A stretch of DNA of 45,900 bases, from contig JAOUNI010000019.1 of assembly GCA_029881035.1 (NCBI GenBank), positions 1 to 45,900 on the forward strand, read 5' to 3'. Shown one piece after another: positions 1-8,805 of the stretch. Position 1 is the stretch's first letter, and each line of letters opens with the position of its first letter. The notes under the pieces are model-generated. The model was not told where the DNA came from. It saw only the letters and a program-made list of their open reading frames with translations, and ran no database searches. The stretch comes from Gammaproteobacteria bacterium. Lineage in GTDB: Bacteria; Pseudomonadota; Gammaproteobacteria; SZUA-229. The position numbers were made by a program, and so were the translations under genes.

Positions 1-2082
1 GACCTCCTGCCCGCTAATGACTTTATCGAAACGCACACCGGTCACACACTCATCGCCGATCACTTCTATTGGCGCATACTCCAGACGCAGGCGTACACCT
101 TCCTCCCAGGCGGCCTGTTTTTCTTTAGGGGTTGCACGCATCGCCTGTTCATTACCGCGATAGGCCATGGTCACTTCTACCGCACCCTGGCGAAGTGCAG
201 AACGTGCGCAATCTATCGCGCTATCACCACCACCAATAACCAGCACGTGTTTGCCCAACAGGGCAACACTGTTATTATCTTTATTCACCTGTTGCAAGTA
301 ACTCAGCGCATCCGTGACACCTATTAAATTCTGCCCCGGTAATTTTAAATCACGGGATGTCTGTGCACCGGTTGCCAGAAAAATGGCATCACTGGAACGC
401 TCTATTTTCTGCAACATGATCTGATCAACTTCGACGCCCAACTGAAAATGAACACCCTGTTTTTTTAACAATTGATAACGCCGTTCAAGCATGGCTTTAT
501 CCAGCTTGAAAGGTGGCACACCGGTAGCCATCAAACCACCCACCTGTGCATTCCGGTCATAGACCGTGACGACACAACCCGCCTTATTGAGTTCATCCGC
601 ACAGGCAAGCCCGGCGGGTCCGGCACCGATGACAGTAATATGCTTTCCATTCTGCTTTATAACGTTCAGAGGCTGCCATTGTTGCTCTAAAGCCTCATTA
701 ACCAGATAACGTTCAATAGCACCAATCGTCACCGCACCCCCCGGCTCCTTAGCCTTGGTACACGCACCTTCACACAAGCGCTGTTGCGGACATAAGGTGC
801 CGCAGATTTCTGGCAGATTGCTGGTGCTATGTGCAATCTCAGCTGCCTGCTGTAAATTGCCAACAGCCACCTGCTCCAGCCATTCGGGAATTCGGTTATT
901 CAGTGGACAGGCATTACTGCATCCCGGCAAGCCACAATCCAGACAACGACTCGCCTGTGCCTGAATCATCGACAAAGAAGGATGTTGAACAATTTCAGAC
1001 CAGTCATTAACTCGTTCATCCGACAAACGACTCGCAACTTCTTCACGACCCGAGTCCATCAAGGGATTACGTTTTAATAAATGACTGGCATTCTGTTTCA
1101 GTGATCTATTGAAAAAATTGCGCACATCGGTAATTTCCAGCGCATCCGTCGGACAGGAAACCACGCAACGGGCGCAGCCCATGCAATCTTCCAGCGCGGT
1201 AACACGTCCCGCTTGCTGACCCTGTCTCCATACGGGAATACCCATATCACACACCTGTTCGCAACGCTGGCAATCATTGCACTTGTCTTTATCCATATTG
1301 ATGCCATAAAAACCCGCATGATTGAGCAGGCCAAAGGTGGCACCATAAGGACACAGGTAACGACAATAAAAACGATTGCCGACGATGGGTGCAACAAAAA
1401 AACTACCGAAATAAGTCATAGAGACAATGAGATAAAAACCGCCGACAAAACCGACTGTCCACGAGTTGGGCGGGTACTGGGTAACCACCATGACACCGAC
1501 GTAATAAATAAAGAAAAACCATTTTGTGTGACGCAATTTCCAGGTCCAGTTGGAACGTAATGTACGGTCACGAAAAGCGAAACCCACGGTTTCACGAATT
1601 CCCACACAGGGGCAGTTAAAGCCGCAGATAATGCGACGACCAAATAGGAACACCGCAGCCAGAATTAAAAAGAAAGTGATCGTGCCCGGCACATGTAGCG
1701 AGGGGAACACCGGCTGCGACCAGAGAAAACCCACATAGGGTTCGTAAAAAGGATACAGCCATGGAACCAGCCACCAGAATACCGTGACCATGGAAACTAA
1801 AATAATTAAACGCTTTCGCGTGTAAGCATTTTTTTCGGCCATAATTCGCCAGAGCCCGAAACCAAGAATAATGCCGTATTCGGTATAACGATTTAGCCAG
1901 ATGGGATTATCAAACCAGAATAACCAGGTTTCATTGAGCCAGCCAACAAAAGCCAGCGTAAATGCTGCCATGCTTAAAAGCTGAATACCTATACCATAAC
2001 GACTCGGCATTAAATCCTGCAAGCCCGAAGATTGTTCGCGCGGTACATGACATATTGGTGGCTCAGCCTTAACAGTAAACAT
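1..2082 (-). CDS. NapH/NosR-like membrane polyferredoxin fused to GltD-like NAD(P)-FAD oxidoreductase (3' end outside window)
   Basis: One uninterrupted reading frame of 694 codons runs from ATG at 2082 to the window edge, so the C-terminus is missing. The N-terminal third has about six hydrophobic segments and a CxxxCP-type loop, as in NapH/NosR/CcoG membrane proteins. Two 4Fe-4S ferredoxin motifs follow near residues 268-279 (CNDCQRCEQVC) and 301-312 (CMGCARCVVSCP). From about residue 380 the protein switches to GltD: CLDCGLPGC and further cysteines, a first dinucleotide fold near 480 (VIGAGPAG) and a second near 613 (VIGGGDSA). GltD-type subunits move electrons between NAD(P)H, flavin and Fe-S clusters, so the fusion looks like a membrane-bound NAD(P)H/polyferredoxin electron-transfer protein. 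Its ATG sits 1 nt after the upstream stop, which indicates translational coupling. The electron partner is not known from sequence. Confidence 0.85.
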   Translation of the reverse strand, partial: MFTVKAEPPICHVPREQSSGLQDLMPSRYGIGIQLLSMAAFTLAFVGWLNETWLFWFDNPIWLNRYTEYGIILGFGLWRIMAEKNAYTRKRLIILVSMVTVFWWLVPWLYPFYEPYVGFLWSQPVFPSLHVPGTITFFLILAAVFLFGRRIICGFNCPCVGIRETVGFAFRDRTLRSNWTWKLRHTKWFFFIYYVGVMVVTQYPPNSWTVGFVGGFYLIVSMTYFGSFFVAPIVGNRFYCRYLCPYGATFGLLNHAGFYGINMDKDKCNDCQRCEQVCDMGIPVWRQGQQAGRVTALEDCMGCARCVVSCPTDALEITDVRNFFNRSLKQNASHLLKRNPLMDSGREEVASRLSDERVNDWSEIVQHPSLSMIQAQASRCLDCGLPGCSNACPLNNRIPEWLEQVAVGNLQQAAEIAHSTSNLPEICGTLCPQQRLCEGACTKAKEPGGAVTIGAIERYLVNEALEQQWQPLNVIKQNGKHITVIGAGPAGLACADELNKAGCVVTVYDRNAQVGGLMATGVPPFKLDKAMLERRYQLLKKQGVHFQLGVEVDQIMLQKIERSSDAIFLATGAQTSRDLKLPGQNLIGVTDALSYLQQVNKDNNSVALLGKHVLVIGGGDSAIDCARSALRQGAVEVTMAYRGNEQAMRATPKEKQAAWEEGVRLRLEYAPIEVIGDECVTGVRFDKVISGQEV

Positions 2083-2083
2083 T

Positions 2084-3046
2084 TTATTCAGTGGGATAGT
2101 TCTTTTTAATCCAGTCAGTCATACCCATTTTCGCCACATGCACGTCTGCAAAACCATGTTGTGCCAGCAACTGTGCAGCCTTAGCTGATTTGCGATCAGT
2201 TCTACAAATGGTAACCACCGGTTTTTCAAGATAATCACCTATCTCTTCTAATCGATATTCGAGTTCTTCCAGTGGAATGAGCTTTGAACCTGCAATATGC
2301 CCCTGCTCACCAACATAATCCTCGGCTGTACGCACGTCCAGCAACAGCACTTCTTCATCACTATCCAGACGTTGTTTAAGTTCATCCACAGCCAGCATCG
2401 AACCTTTGCGCAGACTACCGATTATTCTGGGCAAAAATGACACCATTGCCAGTAATGCCAGGGCCAGCATAGTTTTTTGCACCAGACCTTCACCACCCGT
2501 GGCAGCCTCTCTACCAATGTATCCGAGATAGGTATAAGCAATGGCGCCGGGCAACATACAAACGTAGGTAGCCAGACTATATTGTGTAAAGCTGATACGA
2601 GTCAGACCTAATGCATAGTTCAGTAGATTGAAGGGGAACAAAGGCACCAGACGAACAAAGGCCACAAATCGCCAGCCTTCGTTCTCAACGCCATTAATAA
2701 GTTGTTTTAGTCGACCACCAGTTTTATTGGCAACCCAGTCTGAGGCCAGAAAACGCGCGACCAGAAATGACAACATGGCACCAATGGTGGCCGCAGTCAG
2801 ATTATAAAAAGTGCCTAGCATCGGGCCGAATAAAGCACCACCGAGCAAAGTTAATACCGAGCCGGGAAAGAAGAAGATGGTGCCAACGATGTAAACCAGC
2901 ATGAACAACAGCGGTGCAGCCGCACCGGCATTTTCAATCCAGACCTGCAGTGCGGCGGCATCCAGCTGATCACGATAAACAATGACGGCGCCAATGCCTG
3001 CGGCAACCAGCAACAGCAGCAATAATTTTACTAATTTTTTATTCAT
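2084..3046 (-). CDS. TVP38/TMEM64-family membrane protein with C-terminal rhodanese domain
   Basis: The chosen start is the ATG at 3046 (MNKKLVKLL), giving 320 residues. Longer readings use upstream codons inside the previous gene. After an N-terminal membrane helix comes the SNARE-associated/TVP38 domain, with the FFFPGSVLTLLGGALFGP stretch and a second glycine-rich segment around RLVPLFPFNLLNYALGLT. The last 95 or so residues form a rhodanese domain with an active-site loop CRTDRKSA (Cys at about 281), so the catalytic cysteine is intact. Rhodaneses carry sulfane sulfur as a persulfide, while TVP38 proteins belong to the DedA-like transporter/scramblase group. The start overlaps the upstream hydroxylase by 8 nt and the stop lies 1 nt before the next gene, so the three genes form a coupled operon. 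The substrate is unknown. Confidence 0.85.
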   Translation of the reverse strand: MNKKLVKLLLLLLVAAGIGAVIVYRDQLDAAALQVWIENAGAAAPLLFMLVYIVGTIFFFPGSVLTLLGGALFGPMLGTFYNLTAATIGAMLSFLVARFLASDWVANKTGGRLKQLINGVENEGWRFVAFVRLVPLFPFNLLNYALGLTRISFTQYSLATYVCMLPGAIAYTYLGYIGREAATGGEGLVQKTMLALALLAMVSFLPRIIGSLRKGSMLAVDELKQRLDSDEEVLLLDVRTAEDYVGEQGHIAGSKLIPLEELEYRLEEIGDYLEKPVVTICRTDRKSAKAAQLLAQHGFADVHVAKMGMTDWIKKNYPTE

Positions 3047-3914
3047 TATTATTTTTCTCGTTTGAATCACTCCACAGTCGACGGTTAATTGCATAATCGG
3101 TCACTTTGCCAACGAAGGGCATGGCCAGCATGCCAGTTATCCATGAACACTGTTTTGCTTCGGTAAAATGATGTATGCCGATCGTCATACCAGTATGACC
3201 TGCACGCGGTTGATCACGGTAGGTACCAAAAAGACGGTCCCACCACGACAGATTAAAACCAAAGTTGCTGTTAGTTTCATCGTCTTCGATTGAATGATGC
3301 ACCCGGTGCATGTCAGGTGTAACTACAAACCAGCGTAAAAAATTATCCAGTGTCTTTGGCAAACCAATATTACCGTGATTGAACATCGCCATGACATTGA
3401 GTAGCACTTCAAAAATAATGACTGCTACTACGGGCGGACCTAGCAATAAAATGGCAGCAAATTTAATCAACATGGAAAGAATAATTTCTAACGTGTGAAA
3501 ACGCGCACCAGTAGTGACATCGTAATCAAGATCAGCATGGTGAACCCGATGCAAACGCCATAATACAGGTACGGCATGAACCATGACATGCTGTAGATAG
3601 ATAACAAAATCCATAATCACCACCGAAGCCAGCATGGCAAAACCCATCGGCACCTCAATCCGATTAAATAATCCCCATTGATTCTCAAGCGCTGTAGCGG
3701 CTACACCTACAGCTGCTGCAGGAAATAAAATCCGCACAATAAAATTATTAAGAAACACCAGAGCCAGGTTATTTATCCAGCGCACAGCTTTAGAGACCGT
3801 CAGCGCACGTCTGGGCGCAATAATTTCCCAGATCGCCATGACAGCCAACATGCCAATAAAAAAACTCAGACGAATCGTTTTTTCATTTTCAAGCACAAAA
3901 TTGTAAAAAGACAT
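3039..3914 (-). CDS. Sterol desaturase / fatty acid hydroxylase superfamily protein
   Basis: A 291-residue polytopic membrane protein with the histidine clusters that bind two irons in this superfamily: H109xxxH113, H122xxH125H126 (HRVHH), H180 and H203xxH206H207 (HRVHH). Hydrophobic segments lie near residues 14-33, 52-72, 90-108 and 145-175. Members use oxygen and external electrons to hydroxylate or desaturate lipids. The NAD(P)H-type flavoprotein/polyferredoxin two genes downstream is a reasonable electron source, which is inference. This is the first gene of a coupled operon and is divergent from the ArsR-rhodanese regulator at 4021. The substrate cannot be told from the sequence. Confidence 0.88.
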   Translation of the reverse strand: MSFYNFVLENEKTIRLSFFIGMLAVMAIWEIIAPRRALTVSKAVRWINNLALVFLNNFIVRILFPAAAVGVAATALENQWGLFNRIEVPMGFAMLASVVIMDFVIYLQHVMVHAVPVLWRLHRVHHADLDYDVTTGARFHTLEIILSMLIKFAAILLLGPPVVAVIIFEVLLNVMAMFNHGNIGLPKTLDNFLRWFVVTPDMHRVHHSIEDDETNSNFGFNLSWWDRLFGTYRDQPRAGHTGMTIGIHHFTEAKQCSWITGMLAMPFVGKVTDYAINRRLWSDSNEKNNNE

Positions 3915-3933
3915 GATTACCTCTGCTAGCTGC

Positions 3934-3961
3934 TTGCATGAAATCGTTATCTGGCTATAAT
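3934..3961 (+). promoter_or_regulatory. Putative sigma-70 promoter for the ArsR-rhodanese gene
   Basis: TTGCAT at 3934-3939 and a perfect TATAAT at 3956-3961 are separated by 16 nt and read rightward toward the gene starting at 4021. Transcription would start around 3968, just before the palindrome at 3975-3996, a position suited to autorepression. Confidence 0.5.
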
Positions 3962-3974
3962 TAAACCTATAGAA

Positions 3975-3996
3975 TATTCAATTGATTTCTTGAATA
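3975..3996. promoter_or_regulatory. Inverted repeat, candidate ArsR-family operator
   Basis: TATTCAA (3975-3981) and TTGAATA (3990-3996) form 7-nt arms around an 8-nt spacer. An extra direct repeat AGAATATT lies at 3971-3978 and 3997-4004. AT-rich palindromes of this size are typical ArsR/SmtB/BigR operators. The site lies just downstream of the rightward promoter. It also overlaps a possible leftward -35 box (TTGAAT, complement of 3976-3981) for the hydroxylase operon, so one bound dimer could control both directions. Confidence 0.5.
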
Positions 3997-4020
3997 AGAA
4001 TATTACTGGATAACGGATTA

Positions 4021-4686
4021 ATGTCAAGCCAAGGTGTAAAACAATTATTATTTGAGCAGTTTGCCCGTATTGGCAAGGCCATGAGTAATGCTAACCGACT
4101 GGAAATACTAGAATTTCTTGCGCAGGGTGAGCGCAATGTAGAGGAGTTATCCAAACTCAGCAACCTCAGTGTAGCCAATACCTCCCAACACCTGCAACAA
4201 CTTCGCCAGGCAGGTTTGGTAGTCAGTCGCAAGCAGGGCTTGAATGTCTATTACAGTTTGAGTGGTGACGATGTTATTGCCCTGCTTAATGTGCAGCGCA
4301 AAGTTGCCGAGCTACACATTGCAGAAGTGAATAAACTGGTTGATAACTTTCTAACTGTAAAAGACTCACTGGAAGCCTTATCCCGAAAAGAACTATTGTC
4401 CCGCGTCAAACAGGGGTTGATCACTATTATCGACGTGCGTCCGGCCGCTGAATATGCCGCTGGTCATGTACGCGGTGCCATCAACGTACCACTCGACAAA
4501 CTCGAAGAGCAGTTAATTAATTTTGATTCTAACAAAGAAATTGTAGCTTATTGCCGCGGCCCACACTGTGTACTGGCTTATGATGCCGTAGAAAAATTAC
4601 GCAAACAAGGTTTCAAGGCGAACCGACTGGAAGATGGATTCCCCGAGTGGAAGGTGGCGGGACTGCCCATAGAAAAGCTGAATTAA
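4021..4686 (+). CDS. ArsR-family winged-helix regulator fused to rhodanese domain
   Basis: This 221-residue protein has an ArsR-type winged helix (about 10-90; recognition helix within NLSVANTSQHLQQLRQAG, from residue 48) followed by a rhodanese domain (about 120-215). The rhodanese active-site loop is C178-RGPHC183. The ArsR half contains no cysteine, so the classical thiol metal site is absent. The only cysteines in the protein are the two in the rhodanese loop, which suggests sensing of sulfane sulfur or another thiol-reactive signal rather than arsenic or cadmium. The gene is divergent from the hydroxylase/TVP38-rhodanese/polyferredoxin operon, with an operator-like palindrome between them, so it probably represses that operon and itself. 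Confidence 0.9.
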   Translation: MSSQGVKQLLFEQFARIGKAMSNANRLEILEFLAQGERNVEELSKLSNLSVANTSQHLQQLRQAGLVVSRKQGLNVYYSLSGDDVIALLNVQRKVAELHIAEVNKLVDNFLTVKDSLEALSRKELLSRVKQGLITIIDVRPAAEYAAGHVRGAINVPLDKLEEQLINFDSNKEIVAYCRGPHCVLAYDAVEKLRKQGFKANRLEDGFPEWKVAGLPIEKLN

Positions 4687-4755
4687 CCCCCCTGCCAAAT
4701 CAAAGTAGCGAACTTTATTCACCAACAGTAGTCAGTGAATCATTAGGAGATAATA

Positions 4756-5112
4756 ATGAAACTGATTTTTGTTTATAACGCCGATTCTGGCCTGTTCAAT
4801 ACCGTTACCGATATTGCACACAAAATACTCTCACCCAAAACCTACAGCTGCAACTTATGCGCGCTTACGCACGGACATTTCAAAATCAAAGCAGACTGGG
4901 TAGATTTTCTTAAAGACATTGAAGCTGAACTGGAATTTCTTCACCGCGATGAGTTTGTTCAACAGTACCATTACAGCAATGCTGAACTGCCAGCCATCTT
5001 TATCGAAGAAAATAATGTTTTATTACCGTGGATAGACCAGGCCACCATTAACCAAATTCAAAATCTAGATGGTTTAAAATCAGTCATTCTAAAAAGAAAG
5101 CAACAGAGCTGA
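4756..5112 (+). CDS. Small conserved hypothetical protein with a CxxC pair
   Basis: A 118-residue soluble protein with a good ribosome site (GGAGATAATA before the ATG). The start (LIFVYNADSGLFN) resembles the first strand and loop of a small alpha/beta fold, and C32-x2-C35 lies in the segment SCNLCALTHG. Proteins of this look occur in proteobacteria with vague names such as 'GTPase', but no P-loop is visible here, so I do not assign a function. It lies 69 nt after the ArsR-rhodanese gene on the same strand and may be co-transcribed, and it is convergent with fdx. Confidence 0.75.
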   Translation: MKLIFVYNADSGLFNTVTDIAHKILSPKTYSCNLCALTHGHFKIKADWVDFLKDIEAELEFLHRDEFVQQYHYSNAELPAIFIEENNVLLPWIDQATINQIQNLDGLKSVILKRKQQS

Positions 5113-5147
5113 TAGATAATTTTGTACTAAATAGAAGACAGCCTGAT

Positions 5148-5486
5148 CTAATGATTTTCAGATACCATGTTGATAGTGTACTTTGGAATTTCGATGACCA
5201 GGTCTGCATCACCCACTTTCGCCTGACAACTTAAACGAGAATCCGGATCCAGTCCCCAGGCTTTATCCAGCATATCATCTTCTGTTTCAGTATTTTCATT
5301 GAGAGAATCCATACCTTCTCGAACGTAGACATGGCAGGTCGTGCAGGCGCAGGATTTCTCACAGGCGTGCTCGATTTCAATACCATTGGCAAGTGCAGCA
5401 TCACAAATAGTCTGGCCTTTTTCAGCTTCGATCACCATGCCATCAGGACAAAGTTCTTCGTGTGGTAAAACAATTATTTGTGGCAT
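5148..5486 (-). CDS. fdx: Isc-type [2Fe-2S] ferredoxin
   Basis: A 112-residue adrenodoxin-like ferredoxin. The cluster ligands are C42, C48, C51 and C87, with the additional conserved C46, in the pattern HACEKSCACTTCHVYV...LSCQ. This is the same layout as Fdx of the E. coli isc operon. It supplies electrons for cluster assembly on IscU. It is the last gene of the isc operon, 9 nt after hscA. No iscX follows; the next gene is on the opposite strand and convergent. Confidence 0.96.
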   Translation of the reverse strand: MPQIIVLPHEELCPDGMVIEAEKGQTICDAALANGIEIEHACEKSCACTTCHVYVREGMDSLNENTETEDDMLDKAWGLDPDSRLSCQAKVGDADLVIEIPKYTINMVSENH

Positions 5487-5495
5487 TGGGTCTAT

Positions 5496-7379
5496 CTACT
5501 CCTGATCTTTACCAGCATATTCATTGATAGAATGACCTTGCATGGCGTTACGTATATTAGAATTCATCCGCCGTGCGACATAATCAGCACAGGCGCTTTC
5601 AAGTGTCTTAATGGCTGCTTTGATGCTCTCAGCATCATCACCGGCTTTGGCTTCGAGCAATTGTACTCTAGCCTGAGCGATGTTATTTCTTTCTTCATCC
5701 GACAGCAATTCATCACCATCTTTTTTCAAAGCCGCATCCAGTGCCTCAACCACCCGTTCGGCTTCCACCTGCTGCTCTCGCAACATGCGCGAATGCATAT
5801 CATCCGAGGCATGATCCATCGAATCACGCAACATGGTTTCAATTTCTGAATCAGTCAAACCGTATGAAGGTTTAACATCAACACTGGCTTCAATACCGCT
5901 ATTTTCTTCACGCGCGCTCACAGTCAACAGACCATCGGCATCGACCTGATAAGTCACACGGATCCTTACCGCACCGGCAACATGCGATGGAAAACCACGC
6001 AGATCAAAACGCGCCAGTGACCGGCAATCATCAACCAGCTCTCGCTCGCCCTGCACCACATGCACCGCCATGGCAGTCTGCCCGTCTTTATAAGTGGTAA
6101 AGTCCTGCGCCTTGGCGACAGGGATGGGCGTATTACGATAGATAATTTTTTCTGCCAAACCGCCCATGGTTTCAATACCCAGCGACAGGGGAATCACATC
6201 CAGCAATAACATCTCATCATCGGGCTTGTTACCCGCCAGCACATCAGCCTGTAAAGCCGCGCCCACGGCAACCACTTTATCAGGATCAATACTCACCAGC
6301 GGTTCACGCTGAAAAAAGTCGCCCACCATTTCGCGAACCGCCAGCGTGCGTGTAGAACCACCGACCATGACAACTTCAAGCACGTCTTCAGTAGTCACAT
6401 CGGCATCACGCAGTGAACGGCGACAGGCCATGATGGTTTTTTTGATCAGCGGCTCAATTAAAGTACGCATCTGTGAGCGACTCAAACTTCCCTGCCAGAA
6501 AAAATCGCCGGTTTCGACTTTGATATTGACCTCATCCACATGCGCCAATTGCTCTTTGGCAGAACGAGCCTCTCTCTTCAACAAACGTACCAACGATGCA
6601 CTCGGTACTTTCTTGCTTCCCGATTGCTCAAGTATCCATTCGGCGATGGTGTGGTCGAAATCATCACCGCCGAGCGCACTGTCACCACCAGTGGCTAGCA
6701 CTTCAAACACGCCCTGCTTCAGGCGCAAAATAGAAATATCGAAAGTACCACCGCCAAGATCGTAAATCGCAATTATGCCTTCCTGCCCCGTATCTAAACC
6801 ATAGGCAACAGCGGCAGCGGTGGGCTCATTGAGCAAACGCAAGACATTAAGACCTGCCAGTCGTGCCGCATCTTTGGTGGCCTGGCGCTGTGCATCATCA
6901 AAATAAGCTGGCACGGTAATTACTGCACCGACAAGGTCATCACCTAAAGTGGCGACAGCCCTGGCTTTAAGTGTTTTTAAAATTTCCGCAGAAACTTCAA
7001 CAGCACTGACATCACCAGAACGTGTATGAATTTTTGGCACGGCCGATTCAGACGTTGAAAATAGGTAGGGCGAGCTCTCAGCCAGGCTCTTTAAATCACC
7101 AGCCGCACGCCCCATCAGACGCTTTACCGATACAATGGTATTAGATGGGTCAATGACGGCATGTTCGACCGCCGCCTCTCCTACTTCTATGCCAGTTTCA
7201 GCATAACGCACCACCGAGGGCAATAAATGATGACCCTGCTCATCTGGCAAAGTTTGTGCGTCGCCGCTTCTTACCGTGGCCACCAGTGAATTAGTGGTGC
7301 CCAAATCTATACCCACCGCCAGTCGATGCTGATGTGGCGCGGTAGTCTGTCCGGGTTCAGAAATTTGCAGTAAAGCCAT
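5496..7379 (-). CDS. hscA: Fe-S assembly Hsp70 chaperone HscA
   Basis: A 627-residue Hsp70. The ATPase domain carries [14 protein letters not shown] near residue 23, [26 protein letters not shown] and VGGSTRT. The substrate-binding domain and helical lid follow from about residue 395. HscA binds the LPPVK motif of IscU, present in the neighbour at 8361, and uses ATP hydrolysis stimulated by HscB to release the cluster. The ATG lies 2 nt after the hscB stop, which makes the pair tightly coupled. Position and length identify it as HscA rather than DnaK. Confidence 0.97.
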   Translation of the reverse strand: MALLQISEPGQTTAPHQHRLAVGIDLGTTNSLVATVRSGDAQTLPDEQGHHLLPSVVRYAETGIEVGEAAVEHAVIDPSNTIVSVKRLMGRAAGDLKSLAESSPYLFSTSESAVPKIHTRSGDVSAVEVSAEILKTLKARAVATLGDDLVGAVITVPAYFDDAQRQATKDAARLAGLNVLRLLNEPTAAAVAYGLDTGQEGIIAIYDLGGGTFDISILRLKQGVFEVLATGGDSALGGDDFDHTIAEWILEQSGSKKVPSASLVRLLKREARSAKEQLAHVDEVNIKVETGDFFWQGSLSRSQMRTLIEPLIKKTIMACRRSLRDADVTTEDVLEVVMVGGSTRTLAVREMVGDFFQREPLVSIDPDKVVAVGAALQADVLAGNKPDDEMLLLDVIPLSLGIETMGGLAEKIIYRNTPIPVAKAQDFTTYKDGQTAMAVHVVQGERELVDDCRSLARFDLRGFPSHVAGAVRIRVTYQVDADGLLTVSAREENSGIEASVDVKPSYGLTDSEIETMLRDSMDHASDDMHSRMLREQQVEAERVVEALDAALKKDGDELLSDEERNNIAQARVQLLEAKAGDDAESIKAAIKTLESACADYVARRMNSNIRNAMQGHSINEYAGKDQE

Positions 7380-7381
7380 AT

Positions 7382-7927
7382 TTAAAATAGTTCATCTTCA
7401 ATTTTTGCAGACAGTTCATCCACTTCTTGTTTAGCTTTTTGCATGAACTGCATTTTTCTTATCCATTCCTTTGCGTCATCCAGTTTTTCATTCTCATAAG
7501 AATCGGAAAAACTTTTCATCATGTTTTTCATTGTATCTTTTATTTGTCTGGAAAATTGCTCCAGCTCGAATAGAGGATCATCCTTTGAAGAGACATTAGA
7601 CAATGCTTCGCGCATTTCCATCTGCCCCATTAAAAAATCCATATCCATTGTCGTTTCGTTTTCCAGATTAAGGTCAACGTTTTTTAATTTTAACAGGTAA
7701 ATAGCTCTGGCAACTGGCTGTTGTAAGGTATTAAAAGCCTCATTGATCAACGAGGTCTGCTGCATGGAGATACGCTTCTCCAGATCCGATGCATTGACAA
7801 ATTTATCAGGATGCACCGCTTTCTGTAAATCCCTGTGGCGTTGTTGAATCTTTTCAAGATCAACTTCATAAGCCACAGGTACATTAAACAGTTCGAAGAA
7901 ATTGCTGGTAAGAATATCAGTTATCAT
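7382..7927 (-). CDS. hscB: J-domain co-chaperone HscB
   Basis: This 181-residue protein has an N-terminal J-domain containing HPD at residues 39-41 (KAVHPDKF) and a C-terminal coiled helical domain that binds IscU. HscB brings IscU to HscA and stimulates its ATPase. The length is slightly above the usual 170 or so residues. It lies 44 nt after iscA and 2 nt before hscA, all leftward. Confidence 0.95.
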   Translation of the reverse strand: MITDILTSNFFELFNVPVAYEVDLEKIQQRHRDLQKAVHPDKFVNASDLEKRISMQQTSLINEAFNTLQQPVARAIYLLKLKNVDLNLENETTMDMDFLMGQMEMREALSNVSSKDDPLFELEQFSRQIKDTMKNMMKSFSDSYENEKLDDAKEWIRKMQFMQKAKQEVDELSAKIEDELF

Positions 7928-7971
7928 AGCCCTGTCATTATAGCGTCTGGCAAATTAAGCAACAGCCTCGA

Positions 7972-8295
7972 CTAGACAGTAAAGCTCTCACCACATCCGC
8001 ACTGATCCTTCTCTTTGGGATTGTTAAATTTAAAACCTTCATTCAGGCCTTCTCTGGCGAAATCGACCTCAGTACCATCAATGTAAACCAGACTTTTTTT
8101 ATCAACAATAACCTTCACACCATTATTCTCAAAAACCTCATCATCCGGATTGATTTCATCAACAAATTCGATGACATAACCCATACCAGAACAACCCATG
8201 GTTTTTACGCCCAGACGTAAACCTATGCCTTTGCCTCTATTTTTGAGAAAGCCTTTAACGCGCTCAGCAGCAGGTTCAGTTAAAGTAATAGCCAT
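7972..8295 (-). CDS. iscA: A-type Fe-S carrier IscA
   Basis: A 107-residue HesB/IscA protein with the three conserved cysteines C35, C99 and C101 (GCSGMGY and CGCGESF). A-type carriers accept iron or clusters from IscU and pass them to target proteins. It sits between iscU and hscB in the standard isc order. The ATG at 8295 matches the usual N-terminus ([10 protein letters not shown]). Confidence 0.97.
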   Translation of the reverse strand: MAITLTEPAAERVKGFLKNRGKGIGLRLGVKTMGCSGMGYVIEFVDEINPDDEVFENNGVKVIVDKKSLVYIDGTEVDFAREGLNEGFKFNNPKEKDQCGCGESFTV

Positions 8296-8360
8296 ACAAA
8301 CAGTTCCGAATATTAAATTTTTGAGTTTAAATTGATCTTTGCAGATTATTGTAAAAAAAC

Positions 8361-8741
8361 TTACGCATGTTTTTTTCTATAGTCTTCTACTGCTGCATTA
8401 ATAGCATCTTCTGCCAGTACGGAGCAATGGATTTTAACCGGTGGCAATGCCAGCTCTTCTGCCAAATCAGTATTTTTAATCGCTTTTGCTTCATCCAGGG
8501 TTTTACCTTTTACCCACTCAGTCAGCAATGAGCTAGATGCTATTGCACTACCGCAGCCGTAAGTTTTAAATACCGCATCTTCAATCACGCCTTCATCATT
8601 TACCTTGATCTGCAAGCGCATCACATCACCACAGGCAGGTGCACCGACCATACCGGTGCCAATGTTTGCATCATTTTGATCAAACTTACCTACGTTTCTT
8701 GGATTCTCGTAGTGATCCAGAACTTTTTCACCGTATGCCAT
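8361..8741 (-). CDS. iscU: Fe-S cluster scaffold IscU
   Basis: This 126-residue scaffold carries ligands C37 (GAPACGD, with D39), C63 (YGCGSA), H105 and C106. The HscA recognition motif LPPVK is at residues 99-103. Clusters form here from sulfur delivered by IscS and iron. The gene lies 64 nt after iscS in the leftward operon, and its length and motifs are fully canonical. Confidence 0.98.
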   Translation of the reverse strand: MAYGEKVLDHYENPRNVGKFDQNDANIGTGMVGAPACGDVMRLQIKVNDEGVIEDAVFKTYGCGSAIASSSLLTEWVKGKTLDEAKAIKNTDLAEELALPPVKIHCSVLAEDAINAAVEDYRKKHA

Positions 8742-8805
8742 ATCGTCGTGCCTCTAATACTTTTATCTTTTTATCTAACTATTACGCAACACACTGATCA
8801 CAGAT

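Noticed and set aside
1-2082. Possible frameshift or non-coding region at the left edge
   Set aside because: Several short plus-strand frames are present, but the minus strand is open without a stop from 2082 to the edge and carries clear Fe-S and dinucleotide motifs, so it is one truncated gene.
6346-6765. 139-codon plus-strand frame
   Set aside because: Entirely antisense to hscA, whose motifs are unambiguous.
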